Shown: one piece after another, positions 58,806 through 64,000 of the stretch
Layout of the letters: every line of letters begins with the position of its first letter
Position numbering within the stretch: the stretch's first letter is position 1
Source of the DNA: Aldersonia sp. NBC_00410
Lineage (GTDB): Bacteria; Actinomycetota; Actinomycetes; Mycobacteriales; Mycobacteriaceae
DNA length: 64,000 bases
NCBI RefSeq assembly: GCF_026342035.1
Contig: NZ_JAPENM010000003.1
Span: 124,001 to 188,000, forward strand
Reading direction: 5' to 3'
Position numbers and translations under genes: made by a program
Notes under the pieces: generated by a model
Database searches by the model: none
What the model was told of the DNA's origin: nothing
Seen by the model: only the letters and a program-made list of their open reading frames with translations

Positions 58806-60950
58806 GTGACTGACAACATGATCGGTTGGGAGCGGGACGCGGACGGCATCGTCACGCTGACGATGGACGACCCGAACCAGGGCGCCAACACCATGAACGA
58901 GCTGTACAAGAAGTCGATGACCGGGACGGTCGCTCGGCTCGTGGCCGAGAAGGACGACATCACCGGTGTCGTGCTCACCTCGGCGAAGAAGACCTTCTTC
59001 GCCGGCGGCGACCTGAAGAACATGATGCAGGTCGGCCCCGAAGACGGCCAGGCCCTGATGGACGAGCTCACCGAGATCAAGGGCGCGCTGCGCCAGCTCG
59101 AGACGCTCGGCAAGCCGGTTGTCGCCGCCATCAACGGTGCGGCGCTCGGTGGCGGCCTGGAGATCGCGCTCGCGTGTCACCATCGCATCGCGGCCGACGT
59201 TCCGGGTTCGCTGATCGGCCTGCCCGAGGCGACCCTCGGCCTGCTGCCTGCCGGCGGCGGCGTGATCCGCACCGTGCGCATGCTCGGCATCCAGAGCGCG
59301 CTGCTGCAGGTGCTGCTGCAGGGCCAGCGCAACAAGCCGGCCAAGGCCAAGGAGATCGGCCTGGTCGACGAGCTCGTCGGTTCGGTCGACGAGCTGGTCC
59401 CTGCCGCGAAGGCGTGGATCAAGGCCAACCCCGAGGGCGGCGTGCAGCCCTGGGACAAGAAGGGCTTCAAGATCCCCGGCGGCACCCCGGCTACCCCGGC
59501 GTTCGCCGCGAACCTGCCTGCCGTTCCGGGCAACCTGCGCAAGCAGCTCAAGGGCGCCAACATGCCTGCGCCGCGGGCCATCATGGCCGCCGCGGTCGAG
59601 GGCGCGCAGGTCGACATCGACAACGCGTCGCTGATCGAGTCGCGCTACTTCGTGCACCTGCTCACCGGCCCGGTCGCGAAGAACATGATCCAGGCGTTCT
59701 TCTTCGACCTGCAGACCATCAACAACGGTGGTTCGCGTCCGGACGGCATCGCCAAGCGTGAGATCCGCAAGGTCGGCGTGCTCGGCGCGGGCATGATGGG
59801 CGCGGGCATCGCCTACGTCTCGGCCAAGGCCGGCTACGAGGTCGTGCTCAAGGACGTCACGCTCGAGGCCGCCGAGCGCGGCAAGAACTACTCGGAGAAG
59901 ATCGAGGCCAAGGCGCTCTCGCGTGGCAAGACCACCGAGGAGAAGTCCAAGGCGCTGCTGGACCGGATCACGCCGTCCGCGGATGCGGCCGACTTCAAGG
60001 GCGTCGACTTCGTGATCGAGGCCGTGTTCGAGAGCACCGAGCTCAAGCACAAGGTCTTCCAGGAGATCGAGGACATCGTCGATCCCGACGCGCTGCTCGG
60101 CTCGAACACCTCGACCCTGCCGATCACCGGCCTCGCCGCCGGTGTGAAGCGCGAAGAGGACTTCATCGGCATCCACTTCTTCTCGCCGGTCGACAAGATG
60201 CCGCTGGTCGAGATCATCCGGGGCGAGAAGACCTCCGACGAGGCGCTGGCCCGGGTGTTCGACTACACCCTCGCGATCAAGAAAACCCCGATCGTCGTCA
60301 ACGACAGCCGTGGCTTCTTCACCTCGCGTGTCATCGGCACGTTCGTCAACGAGGCCATCGGCATGCTGGCCGAGGGCATCGAGCCGCAGACCATCGAGCA
60401 GGCCGGTCTGCACGCGGGCTACCCCGCCGCACCACTGCAGCTGTCGGATGAGTTGAACCTCAACCTGATGCAGAAGATCCGCAAGGAGACCGTGGCGGCA
60501 GCCGCGGCCGGCGATGTGACCCTCGGCGACGAGCCGCACCCGTCCTTCGACGTCATCGACAAGATGATTGAGGCGAACCGCTCCGGTCGCCTGAACGGCG
60601 CCGGCTTCTACGACTACGTCGACGGCAAGCGCGACGGTCTGTGGGAGGGTCTGCGCGACACCTTCAAGACCAGCCGTGAGCTGGAGGTGCCGTTCCAGGA
60701 TCTGATCGACCGGATGCTGTTCGCCGAGGCGATCGAGACCCAGAAGTGCTTCGACGAGGGCGTTCTCACGACCACCGCCGACGCCAACATCGGCTCGATC
60801 TTCGGCATCGGCTTCCCGGCCTGGACCGGTGGTGTGCACCAGTACATCGTCGGCTACCCGGGTGGACAGCAGGCCTTCGTGGCCCGCGCCGAGGAGCTCG
60901 CTGCCAAGTACGGCAAGCGGTTCACCCCGCCGGCATCGCTGAAGAAGTAA
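58806..60950 (+). CDS. fadB: Fatty-acid oxidation complex alpha subunit FadB
   Basis: A 714-residue bifunctional enzyme. The N-terminal enoyl-CoA hydratase domain has the oxyanion-hole regions SAKKTFFAGGDLKNMMQVG (about 60-78) and INGAALGGGLEIALACHHRI (about 112), with PEATLGLLPAGGG carrying the catalytic glutamate. The C-terminal 3-hydroxyacyl-CoA dehydrogenase has VGVLGAGMMGAGIAYVSAKA (about 325) and the catalytic His-Glu region FIGIHFFSPVDKMPLVEIIR. Two C-terminal dehydrogenase repeats follow. It performs steps two and three of beta-oxidation and hands product to FadA. GTG 58806 is preceded by AGGAG ten bases away. It is followed by a strong terminator. Confidence 0.96.
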   Translation: MTDNMIGWERDADGIVTLTMDDPNQGANTMNELYKKSMTGTVARLVAEKDDITGVVLTSAKKTFFAGGDLKNMMQVGPEDGQALMDELTEIKGALRQLETLGKPVVAAINGAALGGGLEIALACHHRIAADVPGSLIGLPEATLGLLPAGGGVIRTVRMLGIQSALLQVLLQGQRNKPAKAKEIGLVDELVGSVDELVPAAKAWIKANPEGGVQPWDKKGFKIPGGTPATPAFAANLPAVPGNLRKQLKGANMPAPRAIMAAAVEGAQVDIDNASLIESRYFVHLLTGPVAKNMIQAFFFDLQTINNGGSRPDGIAKREIRKVGVLGAGMMGAGIAYVSAKAGYEVVLKDVTLEAAERGKNYSEKIEAKALSRGKTTEEKSKALLDRITPSADAADFKGVDFVIEAVFESTELKHKVFQEIEDIVDPDALLGSNTSTLPITGLAAGVKREEDFIGIHFFSPVDKMPLVEIIRGEKTSDEALARVFDYTLAIKKTPIVVNDSRGFFTSRVIGTFVNEAIGMLAEGIEPQTIEQAGLHAGYPAAPLQLSDELNLNLMQKIRKETVAAAAAGDVTLGDEPHPSFDVIDKMIEANRSGRLNGAGFYDYVDGKRDGLWEGLRDTFKTSRELEVPFQDLIDRMLFAEAIETQKCFDEGVLTTTADANIGSIFGIGFPAWTGGVHQYIVGYPGGQQAFVARAEELAAKYGKRFTPPASLKK

Positions 60951-60964
60951 TCACGCGCCAGTGA

Positions 60965-61002
60965 CGAAGAGGCCGTGGACCTTCGGGTCCACGGCCTCTT
61001 CG
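60965..61002 (+). terminator. Terminator after fadB
   Basis: A perfect 17-bp stem (CGAAGAGGCCGTGGACC and its complement) closed by a TTCG tetraloop, 14 bp after the fadB stop. There is no long U-tract. Confidence 0.9.
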
Positions 61003-61009
61003 TTGTCGC

Positions 61010-61209
61010 TCATAGTCTTTCGCGCACCCAGGCGGAGACCAGCGCCGCGGTGTCGACCGGCGAACGGCTCGTGGTGTCCAGCAACGTCATTGGTGGTTCG
61101 GTGTGGGTCGCGTTCGCTGCGACCCAGTCGTTGAACTCGAGCATTTCGGCTATGAATGCCGCCTTTGTCGACGGTCTGCATCGCACTCTGACATTTCGGA
61201 CAAATCGCT
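61010..61209 (-). pseudogene. Junction of two gene remnants: zinc-ribbon head and ATPase/kinase tail
   Basis: Just after the sigma-factor stop, the minus strand reads ICPKCQSAMQTVDKGGIH, the typical start of a TFIIB-type zinc-ribbon protein, but without a start codon. After GGIH this match ends. In another frame the same strand continues as AFIAEMLEFNDWVAANATH and MTLLDTTSRSPVDTAALVSA, ending WVRERL and TGA at 61010-61012. This looks like the C-terminus of a small P-loop kinase/ATPase-like protein (pattern P-P-M-x-L-D-T-T). Neither gene is complete. The likeliest reading is a deletion scar fusing two former genes. Confidence 0.45.
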
Positions 61210-61217
61210 TCGTCGGG

Positions 61218-62375
61218 TTACCGCCGCATGGCGTTGAGCCGGGCGGCTTGTCGGTTCAGGTGGTCGCGCTCGGCGAGGTTGGCTGCCTTGTACGCCGCCT
61301 CGGCGTACAGGTGTGCTGCCGTCGCGGGGTCGCCGTCGCGCTCGTGCAGGTACGCCGCGACCGCCGCATAGCGGGGCAGGGAATCGTCGAGTTCGGCGAG
61401 GGCGGCCAGACCGGCCCTGGCGCCGTCGGCCTCGCCCACCGCGACGGCGCGGTTGAGCCGAGCAATGGGACTGTCGGTGATCCGGACCAACTCGTCGTAC
61501 CACTCGACGATCTGCACCCAGTCGGTGTCCGCGGCGGTCGGAGCGTCGGCGTGCAAAGCCGCGATGGCGGCCTGAGCCTGGAATTCGCCGAGTCGATCGA
61601 GGGCCAGCGCCGCCTGCAGGATCTCGACGCCCTCGGCGATCGACTCGGTGTCCCACCGGTCGCGGTCCTGCTCGGCGAGCGGCACCAGACTGCCGTCGGG
61701 CGCGGTCCGGGCGGCGCGCCGAGCGTGGTGCAGCAGCATGAGTGCGAGCAGCCCCGCCACCTCGGGATGGTCGATCGCGTCCGCGAGTTGCCTGGTGAGC
61801 CGGATGGCCTCGGCGGCGAGATCGACGTCGCCCGAATAGCCCTCGTTGAAGACCAGGTAGAGCACCCGCAACACGGTGGCCACGTCGCCCGGCTGGTCGA
61901 ACCGCACGCCGGAGACGGTGCGCTTGGCGCGGCTGATGCGTTGCGCCATGGTCGCTTCGGGCACCAGGTAAGCCGCCGCGATCTGCCGGGTGGTCAGTCC
62001 GCCGACGGCGCGCAGCGTGAGCGCAACCGCGGAGGCCGGCGTCAACGACGGGTGGGCACACAGGAAGTAGAGCGCGAGCGTGTCGTCGGCATCGGGCGCG
62101 GGTCCCGGCACCGGCTCCTCGTCCGCGCGGTCCTCACGCCGGCGCCGGGCCGCGTCCGCCCGCGTTGCGTCGACGAACTTGCGCCACGCCACCGTGACCA
62201 ACCAGCCCTTCGGGTCTCGCGGCGGGTCGTCGCGCCAAACCCGAACCGCCTCGACCAGCGCGTCCTGTACGGCATCCTCGGCCGCCGCGAAGTCTGCTCC
62301 GCGGCGGACGAGGATCCCGAGCACATTCGGCGTGAGGCTCCGGAGCAGGAGCTCGTTCACTCCGGCTGTGTTCAC
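61218..62375 (-). CDS. ECF-type sigma factor with long C-terminal domain (ECF42-like)
   Basis: A 385-residue sigma factor. Region 2 lies at about 8-75 (GADFAAAEDAVQDALVEAVR, then GWLVTVAWRKFVDATRAD). Region 4 is at about 115-165 (RAVGGLTTRQIAAAYLVPEA and then MAQRISRAKRTV). A C-terminal helical domain of about 200 residues (TPR-like, DUF6596) includes FNEGYSGDVDLAAEAIRLTR and LDRLGEFQAQAAIAALHADA. This extended form paired with a YCII/DGPF protein defines the ECF42 group, where no classical anti-sigma factor is present and the C-terminal part is thought to control activity. GTG 62375 overlaps the YCII stop (GTGA). Confidence 0.88.
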   Translation of the reverse strand: MNTAGVNELLLRSLTPNVLGILVRRGADFAAAEDAVQDALVEAVRVWRDDPPRDPKGWLVTVAWRKFVDATRADAARRRREDRADEEPVPGPAPDADDTLALYFLCAHPSLTPASAVALTLRAVGGLTTRQIAAAYLVPEATMAQRISRAKRTVSGVRFDQPGDVATVLRVLYLVFNEGYSGDVDLAAEAIRLTRQLADAIDHPEVAGLLALMLLHHARRAARTAPDGSLVPLAEQDRDRWDTESIAEGVEILQAALALDRLGEFQAQAAIAALHADAPTAADTDWVQIVEWYDELVRITDSPIARLNRAVAVGEADGARAGLAALAELDDSLPRYAAVAAYLHERDGDPATAAHLYAEAAYKAANLAERDHLNRQAARLNAMRR

Positions 62376-62779
62376 TCGGTGATCGTGGGCGGCTCGGTCA
62401 GGAACGGACGAACCTCGAGCCACTCGTGGATCGGCTTCCCGCCCGCCCCCGGGGCGGCCGACAGCTCCCCGGCCAGCTCGATGGCGCGCGCATAACTGTC
62501 GACGTCGATTGCCATCCAGCCCGCGATGAGGTCCTTGGTCTCGGCGAACGGGCCGTCGGTGACGGGCGGGCGACCCTCTCCGTCGTATCGGACGAAAGTC
62601 CCCTCGGGGGCGAGCGCCTGACCGTCGACGAGTTCGCCGGTGCTCTCCAGCCGGGCCGCAAAATCATTCATGTACTGCATGTGGTCCGAGATCTCCTCGG
62701 GCGTCCACTGGTCCATGGGCACGTCGTTGACCGCAGCCGGGGCGCCGCGGTAGTGCTTGAGCAGCAAGTACTTGGCCAT
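62372..62779 (-). CDS. YCII-related (DGPF domain) protein
   Basis: A 135-residue protein. The start MAKYLLLKHYRGAPAAV and the signature VRYDGEGRPPVTDGPFAETK (about 70-90), then DLIAGWMAIDVDSYARAIEL, identify the YCII/DGPF family, a ferredoxin-like dimer fold of unknown activity. AGGAG lies six bases before ATG 62779. Its stop overlaps the sigma-factor GTG by four bases. DGPF genes are the usual partners and targets of ECF42 sigma factors, so it may be both cotranscribed with the sigma factor and under its control (inference). Confidence 0.9.
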   Translation of the reverse strand: MAKYLLLKHYRGAPAAVNDVPMDQWTPEEISDHMQYMNDFAARLESTGELVDGQALAPEGTFVRYDGEGRPPVTDGPFAETKDLIAGWMAIDVDSYARAIELAGELSAAPGAGGKPIHEWLEVRPFLTEPPTITE

Positions 62780-62841
62780 CGTGTTCTCCTCGGTGGTGGT
62801 GCGACCCATTCTGGTCGCGTTCGGACCGGGGACGAAGCCGC

Positions 62842-64000
<1,159 letters not shown>

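Overview
The window is high-GC actinobacterial DNA from a mycolic-acid bacterium (order Mycobacteriales; Nocardia- or Rhodococcus-like). The reasons are an MmpL3-type mycolate exporter, an AftD-type arabinofuranosyltransferase, GTP-dependent PEP carboxykinase, an LpqI-type lipoprotein, and gene order that follows two blocks I recall from Mycobacterium tuberculosis H37Rv: about Rv0204c-Rv0211 on the left (1-15.8 kb) and Rv0223c-Rv0243 in the middle (20.4-42.7 kb). No rRNA, tRNA, CRISPR array, transposase or phage gene was found. About 50 protein genes are supported, many joined by ATGA or GTGA overlaps, and several appear to be leaderless, with a TANNNT box 6-8 nt before the start codon.

Layout. 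0-3.4 kb: partial flippase-like membrane protein, HAMP adenylate cyclase and a divergent AI-2E-family permease. 3.4-5.5 kb: a DUF1707 protein and an orphan gene that interrupt the conserved order. 5.6-9.7 kb: the trmB / NYN-domain / mmpL3 operon. 9.8-15.8 kb: quinone-oxidoreductase-like enzyme, two coupled dynamin-like GTPases, a small acidic protein and pckG with a strong terminator. 16.0-17.8 kb: three tandem paralogous exported proteins. 17.8-20.3 kb: zinc-ribbon protein, type II NADH dehydrogenase and cation efflux. 20.4-22.9 kb: aldehyde dehydrogenase behind a KstR-like operator, and a ROK kinase. 22.9-35.3 kb: an envelope-polysaccharide region with methyltransferase, GT4 glycosyltransferase, two multi-pass proteins, DUF3068 protein, acyltransferase, AftD and a DUF2613 peptide. 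35.4-38.2 kb: isochorismate synthase, universal stress protein and LpqI. 38.3-42.7 kb: a TetR repressor and the htdX-fabG4 / fadA2 fatty-acid genes, which share its palindromic operator. 42.7-47.7 kb: mixed metabolic genes, including gnd. 47.7-54.8 kb: acyl-CoA ligase, thioesterase and two near-duplicate MmpL transporters flanking a TetR gene. 55-57.2 kb: dnaX. 57.5-61 kb: the fadA-fadB beta-oxidation operon. 61-64 kb: gene remnants, an ECF sigma factor with a YCII/DGPF partner, and the 3' part of thiC.

The dominant themes are building of the mycolyl-arabinogalactan envelope and lipid turnover. MmpL3, AftD, the glycosyl- and acyltransferases and the flippase serve the envelope. FadA/FadB, FadA2/FabG4/HtdX, FadD with its thioesterase, and the KstR-box aldehyde dehydrogenase serve lipid and sterol carbon, feeding PckG-dependent gluconeogenesis.

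The least explained items are: a 20-23 bp repeat lying in three different coding frames or orientations; stop-codon-spanning tandem duplications at two genes; the exported paralog trio; a large hairpin directly before the cation-efflux start codon; the orphan at 4.15-5.5 kb; and a junction of two broken genes at 61.0-61.2 kb. I did not find a convincing wholly new multi-gene system. The closest candidates are the exported trio and the dispersed coding repeat.
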